This document shows positions 36,606 to 48,134 of a stretch of 64,000 bases of DNA, in pieces. Made by a program: the position numbers and the translations under genes. The stretch spans positions 56,449,288 through 56,513,287 of the forward strand of contig CM065296.1 in NCBI GenBank assembly GCA_032871835.1, given 5' to 3'. Positions within the stretch are counted from its first letter, which is position 1, and every line of letters begins with the position of its first letter. The notes under the pieces were generated by a model. The model had not been told where the DNA came from. It did no database searches and worked only from the letters and a program-made list of their open reading frames with translations. The DNA comes from Dipteronia dyeriana (lineage: Eukaryota; Streptophyta; Magnoliopsida; Sapindales; Sapindaceae).

Positions 36606-39063
36606 AATATCCTCGAACCAAACCTTTTCTCGTCTTAGAGCAAACTCTAAAACGACATAAAAGGATACAAATAAACATGACTCTACCTAAGACTCACCTA
36701 GACTTAAAACAAATAATTCAATAAGTTGCATGCCAAACCGGTGATGAGATGCAAGGATGTGTGATAGAGAAAAGTAGACTTATGCAAAGTAATCTAACAT
36801 AACTCAAAGGCACTTGAGGGAAACTCGTACTATCACGAATCCCACGCCTAAGAGCGCTCTCATATTGGGAACTACTCACTCTGACACCTTTTTCGCTCAT
36901 AGTTCTAAGTTCATACTCATTCAAGGTATGCAAAGATGGAATTCATGCATATACTTCAAATGCATTGCTTATAATTCTTATTGAAAAATCGATAATGTCT
37001 ATGAACTAACCTAGGAATGATTCACTATTCCATGAACGGGGAAGATCAACCAATCAACAAACATTCCCAACTGAGACATACTATAGATCAAATAGGACGT
37101 TCCCTTGGTTGTAATGGAGCCATGGGTTAGATATGGTGAACAAAGAAGTATGTAAAATTTTGAGTTCAAAAATCACCAATCATGCTTGATATACTCACAC
37201 ACCCCATACAAAAGCTCTAATTTACCAACAATTTACATTTTTGTCTAGGCTTCACATTTAACTCACACTTTATGCTTACAATTTAGTACTCCTCATATTG
37301 TGAGTACTTTTACCCTAAATTTCAAGGCTCATTTCTTTCTTTTTGATATGTTCTTTGCCTTTTCTTTTTCGTGCCTTGTTCATTGTATTGATATTTCCTT
37401 ACTTATGCTTTTCTTTTTGCACACATACATATGAAATTCTTACAGTTTTGCTCAAAGTGCAAGTTTGGGTACTTTTACAATTTGAGCCTATACTTGCACA
37501 TCACAAGATTGCCTAAGTACACACTTTTCTTACATATGAGAGCTATTTACCTATCAAACCCACAACACACACACCCTTACATGATTGGCAATTAAATAGG
37601 GTTGGCTTGTGTATGGCCTTTTGGTTATATGGTTAATTGTGGTTCCAAATGAAAAAGGTAAGTGTTTGGCCACAAAATTGACATGGAAGCACATAAAAAG
37701 GGAAATAGGAATGTGTTTGGGCATTTAAGTAGCTAAATGCACACATATTGTCAATAATCTTTTCCACAATTAGATTTTCAAGGGAATGAATGCATCCGTC
37801 AAGCAATCCATAATATATATGCAATGTATGTCCTATGACATGTGACATTTATGATGAGAATAGTGTTTAAAGGATAGAAAGGATTGAACACTCAATACAC
37901 TTTTTAATGGCTTGTGTTTGAGAATTCACGGGTAGTTTCTACTATTAGAACAAGGTGCAAGAGCATCGAGTCCCCTCAAATTAAGCATATAAAGGATGGG
38001 ACTAATCCATGACAATGCAAGTATAACCCATGAGTGACAATAATTTGCTACACAAGCTCATAATGCCTCTACAGACTGACTAAAAGCACACACTCAATGT
38101 GTCACATGCAAGCTAGCGAAAGCTCGAAAATTTGGCAAGTGCGATAAAATTGAAAATTTTGGACCAACAAGACCACTTGACTCAAAACAAAGAAAAAGAC
38201 AATTCACAAGGCATCTACACACCCAAACCAAAACACAACATTGTCCTCAATGTTGAAGACTAAAGAGTCTGGACTAGTGGTGCGCACCTATCACGACTCC
38301 AAACAAACAACCTAGGCACTAATCATACACAATCAATACCCAACAAAATAAACTCCAAATGGCTCATCATATAAGTAAGGAAGTTCGATTCAATATTTAA
38401 ATGAAGAAAATGCACCAAAATAGGAAATCTAAATCCTTATCAAGCATTGACATTCGAAATTGTTGGCATGGAGATGAAACAACCCCCAAACCAATTTTCC
38501 TGTCGTTTTTATGAGCCTGTTGGCTTGCTCGTCTCTCCAAGACTTGCAAGTGGTTGGTGTGTAGAATCCAAGAGATAAAGAATCTAACCTTGACGCATAA
38601 TTCTTCCACACAAAGGCTAACCATCACAACAATTATCTCAAACCAAATATATTCTCAGACAAATAATATCAAAAACCATCAAACATCAACATTCACCATC
38701 AACTAAACTTAATCAAATGACAACACTAAGAGAATACTAAAAGTAACTAATTTTAACAAGCTCCAAAAAATTATAAAAATACAAAACGAATACAAGTATC
38801 AATGTTAATCAATGCAAGAAGAAAAATAATGCAGCTAAAGATACTTATCATCCAAAGACTCGACCATATCATCCATCTATGGCCCCTTCCCCTTCGAATC
38901 TCGTTCCGCTCTAGCTCTCTCAATTGCTTCCTTTCTAGATATCTCCTCTGTTGCATTTGGGGAGATCACAGGACCTCTGGCATGGAAAATTGATATGGTG
39001 GACCTTCTGCCCCTTCTCTTATATAGGATAACCTTCAACAGCTTTCTCAGGCTAGTGATGTTT
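36606..39063 (-). other. R4 element G1 3' end: long non-coding tail after pol
   Basis: Minus strand, upstream of the G1 3' LTR. At 38258-38241 it reads CTTCAACATTGAGGACAA, followed by TTTTGGTTTGGGTG; this 'TTGAGGACAATGT...TTTGGTTTGGG' signature marks the 3' end of pol in Athila/Tat gypsy elements. The 1.6 kb between it and the LTR is non-coding (AT-rich, with short ORFs such as 36933-36718 that have no family look). Upstream (39063-38260) are small basic open stretches such as RKEAIERARAERD (about 38950), which I cannot assign. Integrase and RT are not in the window; the element is cut by the G2 LTR at 39064. Confidence 0.6.
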
Positions 39064-40254
39064 TGATTGAGCAAAAAATGCCATACATTTTGGCTCTAAA
39101 ATCCAACTCTTTTGTCTTGTTTTTATGAATTTTTTGGATATCTTATGGCTTGTTTTGTATGTTTGCAGCCAATTATGTACAAATTGGTTGAAAATATGGA
39201 AAAGTATAGAATTGCATAGAAAAGGTCCAATTCAACGAATCAAGGATGCTTCTGTGCGCAAATACCTATGTAAGTTCTTACTTGTGCACTACCCACACAC
39301 TTGAAAAGGGAGCTTGGAGAAAGAAGACTGTGCAGGTGCCACTAGCGCATTTGCCCATACACCAAAGATGAATTATCTAGGATCAGGTCATTGTGCGGGT
39401 AGCACTAACACATTTTTCCACGCCCCAAAGATGAAGAATTTGGCTCTAGGGGATTGCCTGGATAACTTCACGGATATGTACCCATGTTATACCCGGCATT
39501 TCTTATGACCCGTCTGTTCATATCAGCATAACATACCCATTTTTTAAACCATATTTAAGGATCCATTAGTGAAATCACACATATGCCCACACACATATTC
39601 TATAATCATTTTCTCTCTCTAGAACTAGGAATTACATTTCTCCCAAAACCCCACCATTCGTTTCCATCAATTGTTGCTCAAAGAGGACATTGGAGAGGAG
39701 ATTGAAGCTTGAAGAAGAATAAGGTTACTCATGGATCTTTTTTACTCCCTCTTACTTGTTATTTTTTTTATGATTGTTATGAGTTACTAATCACCCCACT
39801 AGGGGGTTGATTTGATTCATTTGTGAATGGTGGGCTTTGTAATAAACTCTTTATTTTATATCAATCTATCAATTTTGTTTCATTCAATTGTTTAATTTGA
39901 TTTCAAAGATGATTTATTTAAGATTGCACATTCCTCTCTTTACAAAATTATTTGAGAAACTATTTGAGTGGTGTTAGGTATACATCTAATTAATCACCTC
40001 TAGCCCAATTGAATGAAAGGGTTCAACAAGAGTACATCCTTATGTGAAACCCGGGTTTAATAATCTTAATTCCTATCAAATCTTAATGGGTAGTCAATTA
40101 TATACGTCTAGGTTGATTGGTTATGAAAGATTAAACATCAGGTCTATACATCTAGAGTGACAATTTTATAAAAAGATTTACCCTTTAGTTGATAGGTATA
40201 CTTTCATAAACAATCGATTGTGGGTGTCCAATTCTATACATATAGATTGGAAAC
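39064..40254 (+). mobile_element. R4 element G2 5' LTR, first segment
   Basis: Starts TGATTGAGCAAAAA and aligns, inverted, with the G1 LTR. It contains a TTTGCAGCC block, TTTCTCTCTCTAGA, and a GATTTGATTCATTTGTGAATG stretch typical of Athila-type LTRs. Four degenerate TATAC(A/G)T(C/A)TA motifs lie at about 39978, 40101, 40144 and 40235. It is interrupted at 40254 by R3 and resumes at 50763 and 60438; the net LTR is about 1.6 kb, ending CA at 60840 before the primer site. The ORF at 39314-39508 is chance. Confidence 0.75.
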
Positions 40255-42958
40255 CGTTAGGTTTTTTGTTTGTGTTGGCATTAATTCCATATCAAAATAA
40301 TGTTTCACTTGTATTGATTAGTTATCCTAAGATTGACGATGATTCAAGGTTCAAAGAGATATAGCAAATTATCAAGCAAGTACAAGTCTTCAAAGAAAAA
40401 ATTGCTTCTCTATTTGACAAATGTATTTTCAAAGACCTCAATTCATTTACAAGGCTTAGGTGTGCACACATTTTGTATCAAAATGTGTCCCTACATCATT
40501 GTACTCATTTTGTATAATAGATTCACACACTTGATATTGAATGCTCATGCATTGGTGTTAAATTGACTACTTTTGGAAAAATACAGGTATGTGAACTATG
40601 TCTATGAAATAAGCATTCATGTGTGGTATGTGTTTATGAGTTTGTATGTTTGTATAACTTGGACCTTGGACTTGAATTTGGTATTATATTATTCCTTATT
40701 GACTTTTGATGATTTTGGTTACACAAACATTTTATTTCAAGTTTAGGGTCAAGAGTTACGAAACGTTCTAATCATTGTTCATACATTGTCTTCGTCTTCA
40801 CAAATCGAGTCGAATTCATAATTTTTGGTCTAAGTTTCATAAATTTACATGTGCGTTAGAGAGTCTCAGTTTGTAATCCATAAACAGATTCAAATTCAGA
40901 GTTCGAAGGAAAGAGAACAGGTGAAAGATGCGAGAGGACCGCAAAAGAGTAGAGTGATGGCCAAAGCCATGAAAACCCATATTCCCGAGATGGAGCATGG
41001 CCATCTTGGGCAAGATGCCTTGCTGCCTGAGATGCCCACATGCTATCTCATAGAGGCAATGGTTAAAGGGTCATTTTTTTCATTTCTCTCATTTGTTTCC
41101 CTCTCCTTTAAATATCTCTTCCCTCTTACATTTTTAGTTAAAGAAGTTAGTGTGCAGAAAAATTTATCTATTTTTTTCTTCCCTTCCAAACACTATATAT
41201 TTTTATTTTCAGCTCTGTTTAGAGTGATTTGAATTGGAGAGTGTGCAAATTTCAATGCTTCATCTATTTCAAGAAGGCTGGAGAAGTTTTTAGTGCTTTT
41301 TTTGGTGGTTTTACACAAAAGTTGGACTGCACATTATCACTTAAGGGATTGGATTTTTTCTTGAGTTTTTGCTTATAAATGTGTTCAATTACCTTGGGAT
41401 TTATTCTTCCATATATGTATGTGTTTTGTATAGAGTTTAATTAGAGTTTTCGACTCTTTTTAAGTTAAGAGAAAATTGACTGGAATCTCACATGTTGAGT
41501 TATGTTTTTGATTTTGCCTATGTTTTCACATGTTTGGAATTGTATTGTGCTAGCTTTTATCTAGAACTATTTTGTGAACTTTGAATTATTGATTTTGTGA
41601 AAAAATAGTCTCTACATGTGTTAGGCTCATTTAATTTGATATATCTTATAATGATACATGCTATTGATGTAGAGAGCTATTTTGATTTTAATTGAATACA
41701 TTGATTGAAATATGCTCTAGGTTTTTTCTTGAAAACTTAATTGACTTTTTCACATGATTCTAGCATATTTTTGTGTATGTGACTAAAACCTTGAATATAT
41801 GCTAAGTGTTCAAGATTTGATTCAAGTTTTAGTTCCATGAGTGATTCTAGAGATTAAATGTGCTTTTAGTGTTTTCACAAGTTCTAGAAATATCATTCAT
41901 GCTTGGTAAATAGACTATATTTGTTCATGATCTTTCATGCATATGTCTAGTTCACATAGGATATTTTTGATTGTTGTACTCTATGTTGAGTGCTTGTTTG
42001 CATTTATGCATTCATTGATCACATATGAAGTCCTTATAAAAGGCATGAAGTCTTGGTTAGGACATGAGGTCCGGATAGCCAAGCAAAGATGCATGATTAG
42101 GTTATGTGGTCCGGATAATCAAGCATGAGAGACTTTTTAGTGGCATGGGTGTCTTGGATAGAAATTTTTATTGGTAGACCCAGATGTTAAGATGTGATGG
42201 AATCCATGGATTGGGTGAGTCACATGTTGATCGTTCTAGTGGAATTTTGAACTTCTTAACGGTGTTGGTTAGAGTGGACTCCAATAGAAAGTGAGTCATT
42301 TGTTGATCACTTTTGAGAAATTTCCAATCTACCAATAGGGATTGGGTAGATGTAGAGTCCAATAGAAAGTGTGTCATGTGTTGGTCACTTTTGAGGAATT
42401 TCTTATCTACTTTCCAATATAAGTACCCGACGGTTGTATTCAACCCATTGATGTTTCTTCTATGGAGGTTTTATCACGTAAAAACATGATGTGTCAATTC
42501 TTTCTATCCCTCTCATATATTTGTATATGTATGTTTGTATCTTGTTCTACAAGTTTCATTGCTCGATATCTTAAAAGACAAGATGTTCATAATATGCGAT
42601 TCACATGACCTTCAAATGATCGAAATTGTAAATGTCTTTGTACATGTATATTTGAATATATTTGCAAATAATATTCTTGCTCTTTTTAATACTTGTATAT
42701 ATGTTGAATGAGCTTGAAAGACAAGCATAGTATGTTTTTGTTACATTAGTTAATCTCTTTATTAGCAAAATGCAGGGTTGTTTAGCAATACTTGATTAGA
42801 TAATACATATTGTGCTCTTATTATCTTTAGTATTGTTATCCAATCTAGCCAGAGGGATAAACAAAAGTTTGTTTTCAAGGGATTGAAAAAGGCGTAAAAA
42901 CCTATTCAACCTCGTCTAGGTTAGCTTAAGGCAATTTAACTGTGTTTGTGCAATTTCA
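40255..42958 (+). mobile_element. R3 5' LTR
   Basis: 2704 bp. Starts CGTTAGG (the 3' copy has TGTTAGA, so the T has mutated) and ends TGTGCAATTTCA. Colinear with 48135-50762. Contains an imperfect tandem repeat, three units of about 80 bp at 42196-42425, and a TTTAAATAT TATA-like box at about 41107. The ORFs at 40333-40566, 40849-41232 and 42168-42443 lie in LTR sequence and differ between the two LTRs; not genes. Confidence 0.88.
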
Positions 42959-42975
42959 TTTGGTATCAGAGCAGG
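42959..42975 (+). other. R3 primer binding site
   Basis: TTTGGTATCAGAGCAGG directly after the LTR end: complementary to the initiator tRNA-Met 3' end, typical of copia elements including Sireviruses. It supports the element's orientation and borders. Confidence 0.9.
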
Positions 42976-43024
42976 TCGCTAGATGAAACTTAGCGAGATA
43001 TAGGGTACAAACTTGGTTGATTTT

Positions 43025-45067
43025 TTAGATTTTAGAGCAATAGGTCTTCGTGAAAAGACCATTTTCAATGGAGCATCCAACTCTAGACCTCCACTTCTTA
43101 AATTATATTATTACAAGCTTTGGAAGTTAAGGATGAAAGCTTACATTTGATCTATAGATGAACGAGCATGGATGTCGGTTGAGGAAGGTTTCCATCGTCC
43201 TAACAAAATGCTTCAAGACAGATCTATAGTTCCGAAACCAAGAAGTGAATGGAGTACAAATGACGTTAAGTCGGCTAAATGGCATCATAGAGCCATGAAC
43301 GCCATCTTTGGAGGAGTGGACAGTAGGCAATTTTCCTATATCCAAATTTGGAGACTGCCACAGAAGCTTTGGATGTTCTTCAAGTGACCAATGAGGGAAC
43401 AAAGGTGGTGAGGAAATCTAGGCTTCAAATGCTTACATTTCAGTTTGAAATGTTAAAAATGAATGAGGATGACAAATTTGATTACTTCCAATTTAATCTT
43501 TTGGTCATAACCAATCAATGCCAATAACTTGGTGTACCAATCTTCAGAGAGAGATTCAATTGGAAGATCTTAAGATCCTTGCCCATATGATTCAAGGCTA
43601 AGGTGATGGCTATTGAAGAGAGCAAGAATATCGATATCATGAGTGTCGACGAATTGCTAAGATCTCTTCAAACCTATGAGGTAAGCTTGAAACCTAATGT
43701 TAAGAGCAAGGGATTAACTCTCAAATTCGTCAATGAGGATATTAAAGATGATGATGAGGAGATGGTGTTATTGGTTAGAAAGTTCAGAAATATTATGACT
43801 AGAAATGCCAAGTCAAATGGCAAATATTCTAAGGAGAAGTAAGTCAAAAAATCATCATCTCCAAAGAATGAGAAGAGTGGTCAAGCCAAGGGCAATCACA
43901 AAGTTAAATGTTTCAAGTGAAAGAAATTTGGTCATTACGCTTCGGATTGTCCAAATGAGAAGACAAATAAGGACAGGAAGGGTTAGGCTATGGCGGCCAT
44001 ATGGAGTGATGATGACTCAAGTAATGATGAGAGCTCTAGTGAAGAGTCTTCAAGTGAGGAAGAGTTGGTTAGCAACTTTATTGCTTTAACGGCCTCTCAC
44101 AACATGCTAGAGGAAGGTTGTCAAACATCATTAAGTAAGGTAGTTTATCCAAATCACCATAAGTGTTCTAGTTCTAAACCAACCTATCTTGAGGTATTGA
44201 CTAAAGTGAAGAGTCTTGAAAAGGAAAGAAGTCTAGTTTTGAGTGACGTTGAAAAGAGGAAAAATTTGATCAAATTGCAAGTAGATGAGTTTGTGAGGGT
44301 TACTCAAAGGCTTATAGGTGAAAAGGATAAAATCTTAAGGAAGCTTGGAGAGGTTGAAAAAATAGTATTTGAAAATGAATAGATCATTTCTACAATAAAA
44401 TAAAAGGAGCAAGAATATATTAAAGAAATCGACATAGCTAAGGAAGTCATTAAGGACTTAGTCAATGGGTCGATCAATATATCAATAGTGAAGGATCTTG
44501 TTAATTCTTAAGGGGTTCAAATGGCTTGATAGTTGAGGAGAAGCTCATGGAAGCATCACTTCTCACAAGCAAGGAGAATGTTGAACTTGACAAGAAACCT
44601 CCTAAAAAGAAAAGATTTAAAGCTAAAAAGAAGTTGAAAGACAAGGTATCTCAACAAACTTTTACTATGGAAGGTGCAATCTCACCTTTTATTCATATTT
44701 GTCATTAATAGGTCACATTAGGCCTAAATGCTTTAAATACATTGAACATAGCAAATTAGGAAATACATATAGAGATAATGAGATTGAACTTCAATACAGG
44801 CATGCTAAGGCTTTAGATTTTTAGAAGCATGATATTATTGCAAAGCAAGGTAAGAATGTTTGGAGTAAGAAGAAAGCAAACCTTGTTAAACTTGGCAAAA
44901 CATGTGTTGCTAATGTTGAAAAGAAGAGTATCAATCATATAACTGTAGATCAAGTCATTGAAGGTCTTTACTCTCATTTCAATATTGTTGTCAGGAACGA
45001 TGTTGATGATGTTTGTGTAGGTTCACCCAAAACCAAGTGGTTTAAGGGTGAGTGCTCTTACCATTAG
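43025..45067 (+). pseudogene. R3 copia gag (Sirevirus-like), broken
   Basis: Starts NGASNSRPPLL...YKLWKLRMKAYI (about 43067), the usual beginning of copia/Sirevirus gag. The core continues (VTNEGTKVVRKSRLQMLTF, about 43385), then VDELLRSLQTYE (43640), a DDDEEMVLLVRKF segment (43750), a basic stretch and a zinc knuckle at 43909-43950, in which the second Cys codon is the stop TGA. Then MAAIWSDDD with a Ser/Glu-rich acidic run (43990-44075), a coiled coil (44190-44380), a Lys-rich patch (44590-44650) and a second, degraded knuckle ending GHIRPKC (44711-44731), then KNVWSKKK (about 44850). It ends at TAG 45065-45067. Several stops and shifts. It would encode the particle protein; the copy is dead. 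Pol should follow but does not. Confidence 0.78.
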
Positions 45068-46699
45068 AGTAAGTTGCACATGTGAGATAACCTTTGAGAT
45101 TATTGCTAAGTTGTGATAAAACTTTAGCTTGCTTGTTTTATTTTGTTATAGCATGACATGAAGTTATCTATCTCACAAGATTTGGTATGATAGACAAAAT
45201 TTGTTGATTAACTTTAGAGAAGTTGTATTGATGAAGTCTATATGGTGTTGTTTATGGTAAGAGTTTTAGAGAAAGTAATTTTTATATGTGTTTGAGTTGA
45301 AGTGTATAGCCTTTATTCTCTTGGGAAGACACACCAATAACTTGTTGTCATTAAACAAGCAAGCCAAGAGAGCTTATAATAAGGGTGAAGGCTTTACATT
45401 GGATGAAAAAGCTTGCTAAGTTATTCCTATATCCTAAAGTTTGCTTTCTAGTTTTCATCTTTCGGCTCTATATTTATTGTACATCATGTAGAATGTCATA
45501 TTAGAGTTCTAGTATAGCATTCTTGTGATTCTCATTGACATTTGCTCTTTTAAGATCACTTAGTGATAATGTTCATGTTCATCTTAATCATGATGTGTGT
45601 ATTATATGTTTAATTGTTGAGTGGCATATTTTGAAAAATATGAGCTTTATATTCTTGGAAAGCTACTCTCTTAAGTAATAATGATCTTGAGTAAATCTCT
45701 TTATATTGCTTTTAGATCATGTGCTCATAAGCCATAAAACTTGGTTTTCAAAAATGCACTTTGCTTCTCTTATATGTCTTGACTATTACATTTAAGATGA
45801 TCTATGGTTAGTATCCATTTTGCTTTGACAACTAAATAGAACTCAATGAGCACCATCATGAAAAGGGCTACACACTTTGGTTGTGAAACTGCCCAATGTA
45901 GGAAAGGGATACACCATTGTGATGAATGAAAGCCGTCATGAAAAGTATATTTTTATGTTTTAAAAAAAATCAAATAAGTGTTGTAAAGAAAGGCTATAAA
46001 GAAAAGGAAGAAGGCTTAAAGAAGTTTAGTTGAAAATCAAAAGTGCTCGGGTTAAAAAATAGAAATGGGATGACGAGCCACATTCTCACACCCATTCAAA
46101 TGATGAGTTCTATTCTCTTAAAAGCTAAAATTCTGGATGAGAATTGGTTTGACATATTATGGAAAAGCTTCAGATGAATAAATGTGGATGTGATTTGCAT
46201 GTTGATCATCAAATTGCTCCTCAACATATTTTTGAAGCAAACTTCACACACACACACACACACATACACACTTTGTTTATAAGTATTCGATTTACTAGCA
46301 ACTTGAGATGAATTATTAGAGAGATTAAAATCTTGGTGTATCTCTTATAGTTTATGGACCTTATTTTGTTGAACTTCTTTTAAAATTGCTTGAGCGTGTG
46401 ACTGTATGAATTTCATTGTGAACATTGTGCTATCTTGATCCTAGATAGTGCATTTATCAAGAGGGAGTATAGTATGCTAAACTTTGTTATCTTTTATGAT
46501 ATGTTCGCATGTTTCACTTTATTATATGTTGGCATATCCTTGACATAATGAATCATGTAGATGTTATTCAAGTAGTCCTTGATTTGCATGATGATTCATT
46601 GTATTATCATATGTCTTTATATTTGTATTTTTAGGTGACTAACTTGCTTTGGTTGTTTCAACTCATGTTTGTTTTATATATTAGTATTTCTTTGCACAA
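45068..46699 (+). other. R3 internal non-coding stretch
   Basis: About 1.6 kb, AT-rich and with no ORF I can support, in the place where pol would lie. No YVDD, DDHS/GTPQQNG or CDNSG-like motif seen in any frame. Contains a (CA)10 run at 46245-46264. No other repeated structure recognised. Confidence 0.65.
46245..46264. repeat. (CA)10 microsatellite
   Basis: A pure CA dinucleotide run followed by CATACACA. Simple repeat inside R3. Confidence 0.85.
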
Positions 46700-47814
46700 G
46701 GTCAAGAAATGAACTAAGACTACCGGAGGTGGAAATTCATCTAAACCCATAGATTAGTCCAAGTCATCCTCTAAGGGATATAAGTCCTCTAAGGTGAAGC
46801 CTTTAGGATTTATGGGAACAAAGAAGTTGTTACAAGAAAGAGGTATGATTTGATTATGTGTGTAGGTTTATATATCCATAATTGCGTATTAGATAGAAAT
46901 TGGGGCTCATGGGTAAGCATGCTTGGTAAGGTGAATGATAGTATTGTTAAGGAATTCTATCATGAATATAAGGAAATTACTACCTATTTAGATGCCGTGA
47001 TGGATGTTATGGGTGTTGTCTTTAGAGTCAACTCGGAGAACATAAATAAGTTCCTTGGGTTACCTAATGATATCGAGTCGGACTTTCTTGATGTTGATGT
47101 AGTAGAAATCTCAATATTGTGGGTCAAACTCTTTGTGATAACATTACCTCTGAGTGGATGAATTGTGCATACATTAGTCAAGGTGAGTTGACTAAGGTGA
47201 GTGCTTTTTGGTATCATTTTACACGTACTAATCTTGTTGGTTCTTCAAACACTACAGAGCTAAACAAAGAAAAAATCAAGAGAGTACATGCCTTAGTGAC
47301 AAATCGACCCATAAACCTTAGAGAGATTCTCATGTCATATCTAGATAGTGCGGCTTTAACAACTAGATTGGATAAAAAGTTGGCACTACCGGGGTTTATC
47401 ACTTAATTGTGTATTGGTCATGGTGTGAAGACATAAGAGGAAGATGTGCTCTTACCTACCTTAGAAAAGTTTAGTGATAAACATGTGACTTTTATGTCAT
47501 ACAAGAACAAGGGAAACGCTTGTGATACATTTTGACTCTTTAATGGATCTCAAGATGCAAGCCATGTGATTGGCACAAGTTATCACTGGGTAACTCAATT
47601 GAAGAAAGAGGTTGAGGAGTAAAAATTGAAGATTGAAGAACTCAAGGGAAGGGTAGCTTAACAAGATGCTAGAATTAAAAAGTTGAAGGATAGTATTTCT
47701 ACAAGCAAGAAACCATCTCTAAAGCATTATGTGAGATCTACCAACCGCTCGAAGTTCTTTCTTATTCTTTTGGCTTCATTTCATATCAAAAATGGGGAGA
47801 ATTATATGTACTAG
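46700..47814 (+). pseudogene. R3 envelope-like / 'putative plant transposon protein' ORF, broken
   Basis: An ORF between the non-coding stretch and the 3' LTR, the place of the envelope-like gene in Sireviruses. Readable parts: GTKKLLQERG (about 46808), then in the next open frame (46850-47161) RNWGSWVSMLG, IVKEFYHEYKE, VVFRVNSENINKFLGLP; after a frameshift near 47119, LTKVSAFWYHFTRTNLV, KIKRVHALVTNRPINLREI (to 47406). These match the pattern 'NIVKEFYAN... V.F....IN.FLGLP...W.HF...R.LP..H...V..ERA.LLYAI.TG..INVG.II' of plant transposon proteins also annotated as envelope-like. After a stop the C-terminal part has a Lys/Glu coiled coil (about 47595-47700). No transmembrane segment or signal peptide seen. 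At least one shift and four stops, so inactive. The family match is from memory of motifs, not a search. Confidence 0.6.
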
Positions 47815-48134
47815 TCTACGTAGTTTCTTTCAATCTCTATATATATTTATTTTGTTTCCTTTTAGTAAATATAGGAAATTGAACTTTCATGGCATGTAAT
47901 ATTGTGTTGAATTTGGTTAGAATATTTTGAGATGGCACGTATTAAGGGGGAGATATATGAATTCATTTGGATTTAAATGATGAATTCTACAAGAGAAGCT
48001 CAAGAAGAAGTTTAAGACTTGTTGACGATTAGTCTGGGAGTGTGTGAGTCATTGGAAATCATTGTAACTCATAAGTAACCAATCTTCATTGTAATTGTTT
48101 TTATTGTTTTAGCACATTTGCCAAATGGGGACAT
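47815..48134 (+). other. R3 3' untranslated region with polypurine tract
   Basis: Non-coding. It contains AAGGGGGAGATATAT (about 47943) and ends with CCAAATGGGGACAT just before the LTR start TGTTAG at 48135; the GGGGA run is the likely polypurine tract. Confidence 0.65.

Noticed and set aside
36718..36933. 71-codon minus-strand ORF as a gene.
   Set aside because: Lies in the non-coding tail between the R4 pol end signature and the LTR; no recognisable domain.
38397..39074. Small basic minus-strand ORFs (RKEAIERARAERD and neighbours) as a possible gene upstream of the G1 tail.
   Set aside because: Short, with no family I recognise and no support from a second copy; kept only as part of the G1 3' region.
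40849..41232. 127-codon ORF with a hydrophobic C-terminus; first looked like a small secreted or membrane protein.
   Set aside because: Lies wholly inside the R3 5' LTR, and the matching part of the 3' LTR (48732-48971) is not open over the same length.
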